Part shown: positions 1 through 9,900 of the stretch, piece by piece
How the letters are laid out: the number at the start of each line of letters is the position of its first letter
How positions within the stretch are numbered: position 1 is the stretch's first letter
Source: Limisphaera sp.
GTDB lineage: Bacteria; Verrucomicrobiota; Verrucomicrobiia; Limisphaerales; Limisphaeraceae
Length of the DNA: 39,407 nucleotides
NCBI GenBank assembly: GCA_026417315.1
Contig: JAOADM010000009.1
Coordinates: forward strand, 1-39,407
Direction: 5' to 3'
The notes under the pieces: generated by a model
Databases searched by the model: none
Seen by the model: the letters and a program-made list of their open reading frames with translations, nothing else
Told to the model about the DNA's origin: nothing
Position numbers and translations under genes: made by a program

Positions 1-366
1 TTCCGCTGGGTGGAGGGCAGTTTCTTTGAGGTGCCCCTCGGCCGCGGGTATGACCTGGTCGTACTGGGACACGTGCTTCATGCGGAAGGGGTCGAGGGCG
101 TGCGAACGCTGCTCCGGCGAAGTTGTGACGCCCTGCGGCCCGGCGGACTTGTCGCCATCCAGGAATTCCTCCCGGATGACGACCGCAGCGGACCTCTGCT
201 GCCCCTGCTGTTCGCAGTGAACATGCTGGTAAACACCGAAGCCGGGGATACCTATACGCTGGCTGAATTGACAGGCTGGTTGGAGGAGGCCGGGTTTGAA
301 GCTGTCGAAACCCTGAATGTGCCCGCTCCGTCCCCCATGGTCCTGGCCCGCAAGCCGGCGCCATGA
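1..366 (+). CDS. SAM-dependent O-methyltransferase, C-terminal part (5' end outside window)
   Basis: Only the last 121 residues lie in the window; the frame is open from base 1, so the gene starts upstream. What remains is the second half of a Rossmann-type methyltransferase. A GRGYDLVVLGHVLH stretch is the usual strand-4 region. It is followed by LRPGG and an IQEF strand, and the protein ends with a helix and strand (WLEEAGFEAVETL). This pattern is typical of the Methyltransf_2 O-methyltransferase family, which methylates small hydroxylated molecules using S-adenosylmethionine. The substrate cannot be told because the N-terminal dimerisation and substrate part is missing. The gene converges on the GH127-like gene, whose stop is about 93 bases away. 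A GTG at base 10 is an internal codon and should not be taken as the start. Confidence 0.75.
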   Translation, partial: FRWVEGSFFEVPLGRGYDLVVLGHVLHAEGVEGVRTLLRRSCDALRPGGLVAIQEFLPDDDRSGPLLPLLFAVNMLVNTEAGDTYTLAELTGWLEEAGFEAVETLNVPAPSPMVLARKPAP

Positions 367-459
367 ACGGCACAGGTGGTCCGTGGCCCGGGCGGACACC
401 CCCTGCCAGAAGACCGTGTGCTGCGAAAGACCGAGCGCGACCGCGCGCCTGCGCGGGTT

Positions 460-2547
460 CTATTCCGGCGGAGCTGCGGATAATGCGCGCAACCACACGC
501 TCATTTCGCCGGGCCCGCGATTGCCCCAGAGCGGATAAGGCACCAGCCGCAACGGCAGCGGCTTCCATTCCCGAGCCTCCCAGCGGCGGTACAGGCGTCC
601 CGACCAGTCGCCCCGAGGGCGCATCCATGCCATCCCTTCCAAAACCACCACACCCCCCAGCAACCGCCCGTCCCAACGCGCGCGCAGATCGCGTTCCGGC
701 ATCACGGCCACGTCCAACGGGCTCACTCCCGCTGGCAGATCCGCCGACTCCAAACAATAGACGAGGGGCCCGCGCCGGGCGGCCACCTGATGAAACGTTT
801 CCTCCACCCAGGGATGGGCCTCCACCCACACAGGTTCCATGGCCAAATCGAGGTCCACGATATCCCCCGCGTGCCAAATCCGTTCAATCTCCCACCAGGT
901 CCCGAACCGGTCCACCGCACGCGCGGCCCCGAAGTTCACGCGCACGTGCGCCCGATCGGCCCACCCGGGAATGCGCAGCCGCAACGCGACCGGTCGCTCG
1001 GGGGCCTTCTCCACCACCAGGCGCACCCGCCCGCTCCACGGGTATTCCGTCTGCTGACGCAGGATGAATTCCTCCCCGGAGCCAATTACGGCGCGTACGA
1101 GGCTGCCCCCGTAGAGAATCACCCAAACGGTCCGGCCCGATACAGCAGCCACCCACTCCGGCGACCGGGCAAGAATCCGCACCAGATTGGGCGGACAACA
1201 AAACGAACCCAGGAAAGGCACTCGTGTGCGAGGCCAGCGCAGTTCGAACGGCAACGGCTCGGTCACGCGCAGCGGATTGGTGTAGAAGAAGTTCGTGCCG
1301 TCCCGGCTCATGCCCGAAAGCACGCTGTTATACAGCGCCTGTTCCAGGGCATCGGCGAAGCGCACATCCCCCGTGGCCCGCAGCATGCGCCAGTTCCACA
1401 GTGCCCATCCAATGTTGGCACAGGTTTCGCAATGAGCGGTGAGCTGCGGCAACTGGTAATTCCGGCCGTAGGCCTGGTGCACGCGGGTGATCCGGTCCTG
1501 GTCCCGCGCCCCGTCCGGGGAGGCCCCGTCGTATAGGGCGCCGCAACCGCCGGTGAGATAGAGCTTCTTTTCCACGACGTTGGACCAAACCCGCAGGAGC
1601 GGGGACAGCAGCGAAGCATCCCCCGTGTCCAGATACAAATCCGCCGCGCCCGCGTAGAGGTAATTGGCTCGCACCGCGTGACCCAGGGCCTCCTCATGTG
1701 CATCGAACGGGAGTCGGTCCTGGTTGTCGTCCCCTCCGTCTTGCACGCCCCGACGGAGCTCAAAACAGCGTCGGGCCAGTTCGAGCCAGCGCTGCCGGCC
1801 GGTCGCCCGGTAAAGATCCATCAACCCCATGAAATGCGAGGGGCAAACCGGGCGCCGTACGGCCTCCGGGGCCGGGTTGGTCAAGATCCCCTCCAAACAG
1901 GCCGCGGCACGCTCGGCCACCGCCAGCAACGAGGTCTGTCCGGTGACCCGAACATGGAGGGCAGCGGCGGACATCAAATGGCCCAGATTGTACAGCTCGA
2001 ACTGGAACCGGTCGGCAAACGGCACGGCATTGGTCTGCCCCTGCCGGGCGCGGATCTGAATGCGCGTATGCAAATACCCGCTCGGTTCCTGGGCGGATTG
2101 AATCGTCTCGATGCAGACCTCGACCCGTCGTGCCAGAGCCGCATCCGGCTGCACGGCCAGCAAGGCCACCGCGGCCTCCAGCCACTTGTAACACTCGCCG
2201 TCGTTGAAGGGCGCGCCGCGGTTGGGCCCCTGCGCACGTCCGGCGGCGATCTCGAAGTTACGCCAAAAATGGCTGTAGTTGGTCCCGGAGAGGATCCGAT
2301 CCAGCGCGGGCACGCTCTGGGTCCGGCACAATTCGAACCACTGGGCCAGGAAACCCTCCGTCCATCGTACCGCGCCCGTCGGCAGCAGGCCGAGCTTCGC
2401 GTGAGGTTCGCCCCTCGTAACAGCCCCGCCGATTGATAGAAGCGCGCATGCCAACACCGTCCAGATGCGCAGTCCCCCGCGCGCGCGGCACTTGGCTTGA
2501 CCTCGCGCCCCTCCCAGTTCCTGCAGCGCGTTCGTGCCAGGTCGCAT
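460..2547 (-). CDS. GH127-type beta-L-arabinofuranosidase-like protein (DUF1680), secreted
   Basis: A protein of about 695 residues with an (alpha/alpha)6 catalytic region. Enzymes of GH127 remove terminal beta-L-arabinofuranose with a cysteine nucleophile held by zinc. The zinc ligands are visible: E374 and C376 in HCETCANIG and the pair C450-C451 in SFCCPPN, spaced as in the family, with C450 at the nucleophile position. The residue 16 before E374, where I expect the acid/base Glu (GEA-type motif), is Gln358 in VHQAYG (see findings). Near the N terminus a hydrophobic stretch (IWTVLACALLSIGGAV, preceded by arginines) looks like a signal peptide. The ATG at 2547 was chosen because it lies 5 bases after the previous gene's stop; the frame stays open to 2700 inside that gene. 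The nearest purine-rich site (GAGGAGG) is rather far, 16 bases, so a slightly different start is possible. Last gene of the polysaccharide operon. Confidence 0.85.
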   Translation of the reverse strand: MRPGTNALQELGGARGQAKCRARGGLRIWTVLACALLSIGGAVTRGEPHAKLGLLPTGAVRWTEGFLAQWFELCRTQSVPALDRILSGTNYSHFWRNFEIAAGRAQGPNRGAPFNDGECYKWLEAAVALLAVQPDAALARRVEVCIETIQSAQEPSGYLHTRIQIRARQGQTNAVPFADRFQFELYNLGHLMSAAALHVRVTGQTSLLAVAERAAACLEGILTNPAPEAVRRPVCPSHFMGLMDLYRATGRQRWLELARRCFELRRGVQDGGDDNQDRLPFDAHEEALGHAVRANYLYAGAADLYLDTGDASLLSPLLRVWSNVVEKKLYLTGGCGALYDGASPDGARDQDRITRVHQAYGRNYQLPQLTAHCETCANIGWALWNWRMLRATGDVRFADALEQALYNSVLSGMSRDGTNFFYTNPLRVTEPLPFELRWPRTRVPFLGSFCCPPNLVRILARSPEWVAAVSGRTVWVILYGGSLVRAVIGSGEEFILRQQTEYPWSGRVRLVVEKAPERPVALRLRIPGWADRAHVRVNFGAARAVDRFGTWWEIERIWHAGDIVDLDLAMEPVWVEAHPWVEETFHQVAARRGPLVYCLESADLPAGVSPLDVAVMPERDLRARWDGRLLGGVVVLEGMAWMRPRGDWSGRLYRRWEAREWKPLPLRLVPYPLWGNRGPGEMSVWLRALSAAPPE

Positions 2548-2552
2548 ATCGT

Positions 2553-5270
2553 TCAGGGCCAGTCCTCCTCCACATCCCGGGGATGCAGGACCTCGGTCTG
2601 CGGCACCACGCCCAGAACCACGAAACTCCCCCTGCCGGGCACGGTCAGACGGTTGCGTCCCGCGGGAAATCTTCGCACATAGACGTCCACAACCGGACAC
2701 TGCTCCACGCGCGCCCCGTACCTCAGTACGGGCTCGGGGCTTCCTTGTTCGGCCCAGTGCGCCGCGGCATCGACGTTCGGGGGTTGCAACCAGATCTCCC
2801 GATCGTCCCGGAACAGGCCCAGCAAGACCTGCACCGGCTCCTCCACCTCGAACTCCACCGGCTGATAGCGCCCGTTTTTGGCTTCCTCGTGCGAGAACCG
2901 GATTCCCGTCAGGCCCACGAGCTCCGGCGCCAGTTGCACAAGTTGATAGCTGCGGTCCGTGAAAGGTCGGGCCCCCGGTCGAACTTCATAGGTCTCGGCC
3001 CGCTCGCTTGTCACCTTCACGCGGGCCGGACGCCAGGGTGCCGGGGGTGGCGCGTTTTCCGACACGGCTCCCGCCAGCCGACGCCAGACTCGCTCCCGGA
3101 ATTGCTCCAGCTCTGCGCGGTACAGGGGCAGCACGTGCGACCAGTGAAAATTGGTGACCACACCGCGAACCACGCCCGGATACGGGATGCGACGATGACC
3201 CGTCTGAAGGCTGTTGGCAAACCAATAAGCCGGGCCGGCCAGGTGAGTAAGTTCCTCGAAGGCCCGGAGGCTGGCCTCCAAAAGGTCGGCTGCGGCCAGC
3301 AGTTCTCGTGCATTTCGCGTGGCCCGAGAGCGCAGGACGATCTCGGCCGCGCCGGCCTTGTGGGCGTAACATCGCGCCATGGCCTCCAACGCGCGCAGGT
3401 CGTTTTGCCACCGCAGAAACTCCTCCCGATGGCGGCCGATCCGCTCGGCCAACCCTTCCACCAGCGCCACCGCCCGCCGGGCCCGCTGGACCGCCTCCAG
3501 CCGAACCAGCCACGGGGTTTCCCCCGAGCCCGGCTCTCCGCGAAGCTGCCCCGCCACGGAGTCCTGCAATCGTTCCCCCTCTGGCGCCAGGCACTCCCAC
3601 AGATCGCGCACGGGCTGGTACCGCTCGGGGTGCACCAATTGATCCAGGGTCATCCCCAACGCCAGGGTCTGGCGGTTGCCCTCGGTAATGCCGAACCGGC
3701 GCAACAGCATGGGCGCAACCAGCCCCGCGGCATTGCCCGCCTCGACAATGCGGTCCGCAGCCTCGCCGTCGCAACCAAAGCACTCCATGATCCGGCCACG
3801 CCAGTATTCTCGTTCCTCCGCCTCGGGACGGTCCGGATTCCATGCGTACCGTGCCCACGCCTCGAACCAGGGCCAATCCCGTTCCCACTGTTTGAGCGCC
3901 GGCGTCACCCGATCCGGTGCATGGGGCCAGTTCCAATAACACAGCGGATACAGATGCAGACCGGCCGCGCCCAGGTCGTCCCGCGCACCCTGCACACACT
4001 GCTGGATGAATTCCGGGGCGAAGTACCGAAAGGGCTCCAGATTCGCCAAGATGTGCACGTTGACCAGGTGCGGCCCCAAGGCCGCCATGCGGCGGTGCAG
4101 CTCCCGCAAGCGACCCCGCACCCGGTCCACCGTCAGCGATTCGCCGTTGAACTTGGTCATCGTGAAGAGATTCGTGTAGTGGGCAAAACAGGCCGGCAGG
4201 ACCCGCTCTGCGTCGGTGGCATGGGTGCGAATGATCAGGGGCGGCAACTCGTGCAGTCCCGCGGCGCGCGCGCCCTCCTTCACCGCGGGCAGAATCACGT
4301 TCGTGGCCCAGGCCAGCTGATGTTCCGTCCCCTGCAGGGCCTCTCCCAGGCAGACCAACAGACCCACGTGTGGATAGCTTTCGATGAAGCGGGCGATGGC
4401 CCGACGCGTGTAATCGGCCGCAACGGGATGGGGCCGATCCAACTGCGTGGGCAATCCGTGTTTTTCGGCAAGGGGTTGGGGCAGGAGGATGTTGTAAAAC
4501 ATCACCACGAGCCAGATGCCGCGGCGGTCGCACTCGTTCGCCAGCCACGTCATCATGTCCACATTTCGAGAAAACACCTCGGGAGGAACCTCGATTCCTT
4601 CGGGGTATTCGGGCACGCGCACGATGGAGCCGAACGGGTGCCCGTTCCAGAGATACAACGTGTTGAAGCGTTGACGCACCAGGAAATCGAGAAACTCGGT
4701 CCACAACGCCCGGTCGTAGAACCAGGGAAACAACTCCGGGGTCCACGGGTACTCGTACACCTGGCGACCGGGGAGAATTGTGGTTTTCTGCAGCCCCACG
4801 CAGACGCCCCGGAGCCGCAATGCCGGGCTGTCGAACAGACGCTCCGCCGGTCCGGTTCCGTCGCGGCGTAATCTCTCCGCCAGCTCCAGACAGGCATACA
4901 ACAAGCCGGTCTCGTCCTCTCCCTGCAACCGCCAGCCGTTCTCCCCCGGCTCGAGGGCGAAGCTTTCCGGCACGCCGGCCAGCCGCCGCGGGGGTTCCAG
5001 CCTCACGTGAAGGACGGCCCGGGAAGGGGAGGCGCTCGCGGCGCCCACTTCGCAGCCCAGGGCCTCCAGGGCCTGTTGAAGCTTCTGGACCCCGTACCTC
5101 ACGCGCGGGCCCATGTCTGCGGGCCCGTGGATTTCGACCCGCACTCCGGGGCCCGGCCGCAGCGCCGCACCTGCCGGATCCGCCCCGAAGGCGCCGCCCG
5201 CGCCCAGCAACCCCGCTGCGAGCAACCCGACCTGAATCGTTCGCCTCACGGACATCGTCGTCACACCCAC
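2553..5270 (-). CDS. Glycosidase-like secreted protein of unassigned family
   Basis: About 900 residues. The N terminus has a signal peptide (VRRTIQVGLLAAGLLGAGGAFGA). Next is a domain at about residues 35-130 (VEIHGPADMGPRVRYGVQKL, then LLYACLELAERL) resembling the small N-terminal domain found before the barrel in GH20 and GH67 enzymes. The central part, roughly 150-480, looks like a TIM barrel (RLRGVCVG, FNTLYLWNGHPF, RGIWLVVMFYN, VGLLVCLGEAL, MTKFNGESL, NVHILANLEPF). A long helical part and a C-terminal beta domain follow. I do not recognise a named GH family, so the reaction is unknown; Glu residues in LGEAL and FNGES are candidate catalytic acids. Three starts are possible: GTG 5270, GTG 5264 (9 bases after AGGGAGG) and ATG 5255. 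Gene order and the 5-base gap to the GH127-like gene argue for a role in the same polysaccharide pathway. Confidence 0.7.
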   Translation of the reverse strand: MGVTTMSVRRTIQVGLLAAGLLGAGGAFGADPAGAALRPGPGVRVEIHGPADMGPRVRYGVQKLQQALEALGCEVGAASASPSRAVLHVRLEPPRRLAGVPESFALEPGENGWRLQGEDETGLLYACLELAERLRRDGTGPAERLFDSPALRLRGVCVGLQKTTILPGRQVYEYPWTPELFPWFYDRALWTEFLDFLVRQRFNTLYLWNGHPFGSIVRVPEYPEGIEVPPEVFSRNVDMMTWLANECDRRGIWLVVMFYNILLPQPLAEKHGLPTQLDRPHPVAADYTRRAIARFIESYPHVGLLVCLGEALQGTEHQLAWATNVILPAVKEGARAAGLHELPPLIIRTHATDAERVLPACFAHYTNLFTMTKFNGESLTVDRVRGRLRELHRRMAALGPHLVNVHILANLEPFRYFAPEFIQQCVQGARDDLGAAGLHLYPLCYWNWPHAPDRVTPALKQWERDWPWFEAWARYAWNPDRPEAEEREYWRGRIMECFGCDGEAADRIVEAGNAAGLVAPMLLRRFGITEGNRQTLALGMTLDQLVHPERYQPVRDLWECLAPEGERLQDSVAGQLRGEPGSGETPWLVRLEAVQRARRAVALVEGLAERIGRHREEFLRWQNDLRALEAMARCYAHKAGAAEIVLRSRATRNARELLAAADLLEASLRAFEELTHLAGPAYWFANSLQTGHRRIPYPGVVRGVVTNFHWSHVLPLYRAELEQFRERVWRRLAGAVSENAPPPAPWRPARVKVTSERAETYEVRPGARPFTDRSYQLVQLAPELVGLTGIRFSHEEAKNGRYQPVEFEVEEPVQVLLGLFRDDREIWLQPPNVDAAAHWAEQGSPEPVLRYGARVEQCPVVDVYVRRFPAGRNRLTVPGRGSFVVLGVVPQTEVLHPRDVEEDWP

Positions 5271-5291
5271 CAGCCTCCCTCTTGATCCCTG

Positions 5292-6968
5292 TCACTCCGG
5301 GACGCGCCGAATCCGCAAGGCCAGGTACGGCCTTCCCGGCAGTTCCACCGCCCGTCCCTGGCGATCGGCATGGAAATAATCGTCCTGGCGCGTAATCGTG
5401 AACGTCCCCGGCACTGGCGTGACGGTCATGTTCCAGGTGTCCAGGATCTCCACTTGATAACGCATCCCATCCGCGGGCGGGCCGCCAATGCCCTGGGGAG
5501 GCCGCGGGAGCCGGAAGGGCCAGGCCCGGGGCGCCGCCTTGCCCAGATACACAAGGTAGAAATCCGGCGGCCGGCCGCCGTACTCCGGGTTTTGCCATTT
5601 GTCCACCGGCTCGATGCTCTCCGGAGGTGCTTCCTCCAGAATGCGGCGCAGGAACGCGAGCCGGGGCGGACTTTGTCCCTTGAGCACCCCACCCTTGCTC
5701 CACCAAATGACGTCATCCGGACTCAGATAGGTTTCGCCGTGCGTGGCATAGGTGCCGGCCACGGTGGCATTCCAGAAACGATGCACCAGTTCTTCGGCGG
5801 ACAGATTCCCCCACCGCCGCGGCAAATTCCCCTCGTACTTGATCTCGTCGTACACCACGGGTTTCTCGAAGGCATCGCGATACAGCACGGCGGCCGCGGC
5901 CGTTTCCACCGCCGAGCCGTTCTGAATACTGGCGTGCGTCAGCCAGGGTCGGGTTTGATTGAACAGCCGCTTGCCGTTGTGAATGGAGAGCAGATGACCG
6001 TACGGATCGGATCGAGCCACCAACTGGCCGATGCGCTCCCAATCCTCGTCGCGCTTTTGCGTCATGAAATCGAACTCGTTGGCCAGGGACCACCAGACGT
6101 TGCGAAACGCCGCCAGCCGCGCCACCACATAGCGCACATACCGGTCATCTTCCAACGGTGTCATGCGGTCGAAGCCCCAGTGCCCCTCGTCGTACGGGTG
6201 AAACAGAATCACGTCAGCTTCGATCCCCAGCTTTTGGAGCTCCAGAATCCGCTGCTCCAGGCGACGGAAAAACGGCGGGTGAAACCGGGTCGTATCGAAG
6301 GCCCCGGGCCGGCCCTCGAACGGGTAAAGATCCGGTTCGTTCGTGTTCCAGGCGTATCGCTTGGGAAAGATGCAAAAACGGACCTTGTTGAACGGGCTGC
6401 GCGCCAGGGTTTCCAGGGTCTGGCGCTGCAAGCCCTCGGGCTGATGAATCCAGGCGTACACCGTGGTCCCGACGGGCCGGTAGGGGGTGCCGTCGGCGTA
6501 CGCAAAATGATACCGGTGTGCGACGCGGACCGGTCCGTGATTCCCGGCGGCCGGCGGTGTCACCAGCAACTCTCCCGCCCGACCGTCCAGCTCGGGCCGA
6601 TTGCTCTCCGTCCGCCACTGCCACCGACCCGTCCGCGGTGGCATGAACCGCACGCAGTACCGACCCTCCCCGTCGTAAAACCCGCCCACCTCCACGACCT
6701 CGTAGCCCTGCTGGAATCGAGCGTGCAGACGCACCTCCACGAACGGGTTGCCCGACTGCGGCCCGGACAACACGATTTCGTGCATGCCCCACTGCTCCAC
6801 GGTGGGCGGCATCTCTGCCGCCGTGCCGTTCTGCCCAAGGAGGAACGCAACGACCATCAAGCATTCCATCGCCCGGGCCGCCGGAAGGATCGCAAATGTG
6901 CGCCATCTCCGGAGGCACGGACCCCGGGAGAGTCCCATCCCAACCATTCTTTCTCGTGTCGGTTTCAT
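5292..6968 (-). CDS. DUF5060/DUF5605 glycoside hydrolase-like protein (clan A TIM barrel)
   Basis: About 558 residues from the ATG at 6968. After an export-type N terminus there is a beta-sandwich of the DUF5060 kind (VEQWGMHEIVLSG, NPFVEVRLHARF, FYDGEGRYCVRFMPPRTGRW). A TIM barrel follows, starting YADGTPYRPVGTTVYAW, and a C-terminal beta domain with the DUF5605 look (YLVYLGK, then PGTFTI). The barrel carries a clan GH-A pair: E298 in SLANEFDFM as acid/base and E375 in VVYDEIKYEG as nucleophile. Both assignments are inferred from position. Family members act on plant cell wall side chains, but the substrate here is not visible. The frame is open to 7325 inside the preceding gene. ATG 6968 follows that gene's stop by 23 bases but has no clear ribosome site; the downstream ATG in ERMVGMG, just after AGAAAGA, is an alternative. 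Confidence 0.82.
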   Translation of the reverse strand: MKPTRERMVGMGLSRGPCLRRWRTFAILPAARAMECLMVVAFLLGQNGTAAEMPPTVEQWGMHEIVLSGPQSGNPFVEVRLHARFQQGYEVVEVGGFYDGEGRYCVRFMPPRTGRWQWRTESNRPELDGRAGELLVTPPAAGNHGPVRVAHRYHFAYADGTPYRPVGTTVYAWIHQPEGLQRQTLETLARSPFNKVRFCIFPKRYAWNTNEPDLYPFEGRPGAFDTTRFHPPFFRRLEQRILELQKLGIEADVILFHPYDEGHWGFDRMTPLEDDRYVRYVVARLAAFRNVWWSLANEFDFMTQKRDEDWERIGQLVARSDPYGHLLSIHNGKRLFNQTRPWLTHASIQNGSAVETAAAAVLYRDAFEKPVVYDEIKYEGNLPRRWGNLSAEELVHRFWNATVAGTYATHGETYLSPDDVIWWSKGGVLKGQSPPRLAFLRRILEEAPPESIEPVDKWQNPEYGGRPPDFYLVYLGKAAPRAWPFRLPRPPQGIGGPPADGMRYQVEILDTWNMTVTPVPGTFTITRQDDYFHADRQGRAVELPGRPYLALRIRRVPE

Positions 6969-6991
6969 GAGGTTCGAGATCGCACGCACGC

Positions 6992-9900
6992 TCACGAATT
7001 CGGATCCGATCGCTTCACCAACCACCACACGGTACCCGGACCGAGCTCGAGCCGCGCCGCGCCGTCGACAGTTTCCCGTCGGACCACCTGCCCGGTTTGG
7101 GGGCTCACCTCGCGGCGTTCCCAGGTCTCTCCGGCGCGGCCCGGAGTGAACACGGCGGGCTCCGCAGTCCACACCAGCCACTGCTGCCCGGCCTCGACCA
7201 GAACATGCATCGGCGCGGCGGTTTGAACCTGTTGGGCCAGCATGCGGGGGACGGCCCGCAACAATTCGGGATCCGTGGAGGTCGGCAGACGGGGCAGGGA
7301 ACCGCCCGCGCAAAGCCAGGCCCAACCCGCCGTGTCAAAGTCACAGAGAAGCGCCTTGTCCGGAAACCGCCGCCGGTATTCCGCGGCTATCGCGGCGAGA
7401 TCTTCGTCGCGGGGTCGCCCCCCGCGCCACCGGCGTTCCCACTGGCGCGGCGCCAGATGCTGACCTCCGGGCGGCGCAAACTCGCCCTGCGCCGTCCGCC
7501 ACCAGTACCGAAAGTCGATCACGTCCACGCGAGCTGCATACCGGGGATCGCCGAGGATGGTATCCTGAACGTCCTTCGGCGCCGACAGCACCACCACCGG
7601 GTCCTCACGGCTCTCGCCGGCCCACTCGTCCACGACATCCAGCCAGAACCTCACAAAATGGACCGGCCCGGTGAACTCGGCCCCCGGTGAATGCAGCACG
7701 TTGGCGCGGGCCCGCAGGGCCTCCAGGCACTGCCGGATGTACCGGCGATGCAACGGCCGACGCACCGGATGGGTCACGTCATAAAACGCCTCCGCCATGA
7801 AAATTCGCTTGTCGCCGGCATAAGGAGGCGGCTCCGGAAAACCGGTGTCGTTGATGTTGTTGGCGGTGCGCCACGGAAAGTCGGCCCAGTGCGCGCCCGC
7901 CTCCAGGACGTTGTGCTGAAAGTAGTGCTGGTGAAGGAGCACGAACCCGCGCGACTCACAGCGAACCGCAAAATCGCGGAGCCGTGACCAGTACCACGGG
8001 TTGAAGCGGGTCAGGTCGTACCGGCTGAGCCCGTCCCAGGCGCGACCCTGCCCGCTGCGGGCGAACGGCTGCTCGAAAAACGGCGCGACCACTTCCCCGT
8101 CCGGGCGTCGGATCATCTGGTGATCGTCGCGGCGTCGATCGTACCACAAGCCGTGATGATGCTCGAAGACGGGACGGCCCTGCTGTGCCATTGCATGCAG
8201 CACATCGTCCAGATCGTCGGTCCAGCCGGGCCCGATTCGCCCCGGCACGAACCGGGTCAGTGCGGGTCCCGACTGCGCCGCCTCCTCGGGTCGCAAACTC
8301 CCGCGCCACCACGCCGTCTTGAGGATGCCCCCCGTGAGCAACCGACCGTCCACCACCAGCCAGCCCCGGACGATCTGCACGGGCCGAGCCGGATGCGACG
8401 GGGCCGAGCCCGAGATCGGTCCTCGTCTCCACCGCGGCGCCTCCCCCGGATCCGCAAGACCGGGGTTCCCTTCCGCCAAAGATTCGATGAATGACCTCAA
8501 GGTTCCTGCGGGTTCTCGCGACTGCCGTGTCAGTTCCGCGGCCCGTTCGGGCGTCGGGTTGGTCACTTCCTCACGAGATTTCGACCACCACGCCACCTGC
8601 GCGGCGGCCTCGGGACCCAGGCGGGTTCGAACCTGCGCCCGCCACAAACTCTCCGGCCGCACGAACTCGTTGGACTGCCGCCAGATTCCGTTGCCCTCGA
8701 ACCCGCCCCACGAACCAAACGACACGTTCCACGCCCCGGGCGGGTTCCAACACCGGATCACCGACGCGCTGCAATTCCACAACACCGAGTAGGCCGCCGC
8801 CCATCCAATTGCCTGGTGATTCCCGGGCCAGAAGCCCAGGTTCAATCCGCCGCCATCCACCTGGACGTTGTCGAACACCACCCCGCTGGCCCAGCTGCCC
8901 AGAGCACCACTGTCGCCGTGGGCCTCGAGGGCCTGGCAGAGCACAAACGCATTCGGACCGGCCGCGGCATGACCCACCCCGAAATCCCGCCGGCCCCGTT
9001 GCGAAAAACAGCGGAGGAACAACGTCTGTTGTCCTGCGGTGAAAAACGTTTCGCGCCGGTGTCCGCCCAACTCGGAGACCGGGTCCAGCGCCACACAATC
9101 CTGCACGGTGACGCGCCGTGCCGTCTCGTACACCGCCACGGCCGAACCGGCGAAAAACCGGACGGTCACCTGCCGGACCCACGCGTCCTCGACCGCCTCC
9201 AGCGTGATCCCGCACCAGGCATGGTCTTCGTCCCATGGCCGCTCGGGACCCCGGGCCAGTTCGAGGCACAGATTCTCGATTCCCACGTTCCGCAAACGCC
9301 CCGGCCAGTCCACCTGCGCGATCCATCCACCGCCGAGTTCCGCCTCCAAAGGGGTAGTGAGAGGGACGTCCCACCGGATGCGATCCCCCTCCACCGCGAG
9401 CAGGGTGCGCTCCCAGGCGACATCCCGACTGCCGGGTTTCCACCGCGCGCCGACACCACCGCCCAACTCCTGCATGCCGAGCTTCTCGATCCACGCCTGC
9501 GTGGATGGACGCACCACGAGAATCCTCTGGCCCGGCTCCAACCCCGCCGCGTCCCGCAGCCGGCAGTCGGTCGCGCCCACCGGGACATACGCGTCCGTCA
9601 CGGTCCACGAAGCGTTCGTCCGCAACGTGCGATCCCCGGCTCCGCAGACGCGCACCAGGGTGCGACGATCCGTTCCCGTGGCCACCAACACGGTCCCGTT
9701 GGTGCCCATGCCCTGTCCCCGGAGCACAACTCCCGAGGCACGCAGCACGAGCTGGCCGGCGATCTCGTAGCGACCGCGCAACAGCAGCAACGCGCCCCGC
9801 CAGCCCCGGTCATCCAAGGGACGTGCAGCCAGCTCGTCCAGGGCAGCCTGAATGCGGGCGGTGTTGTCCCCCGGTTGGGGCTCGAGGACCCACACCACCG

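Noticed and set aside
2433..4871. Open frame of 812 codons on the plus strand
   Set aside because: It is antisense to the unassigned glycosidase-like gene. The composition (Arg, Pro, Gln, His) and lack of motifs indicate a shadow frame.
2986..5706. Open frame of 906 codons on the minus strand
   Set aside because: It overlaps the glycosidase-like gene in another frame. The product is extremely Gly/Arg/Ala-rich with no fold signature, while the other frame has a signal peptide and barrel.
5370..7226. Open frame of 618 codons on the plus strand
   Set aside because: It lies opposite the DUF5060/DUF5605 gene and the end of the beta-helix gene. The product is His/Arg/Gly/Pro-rich and shows no motif or signal; such antisense frames are common in GC-rich genes.
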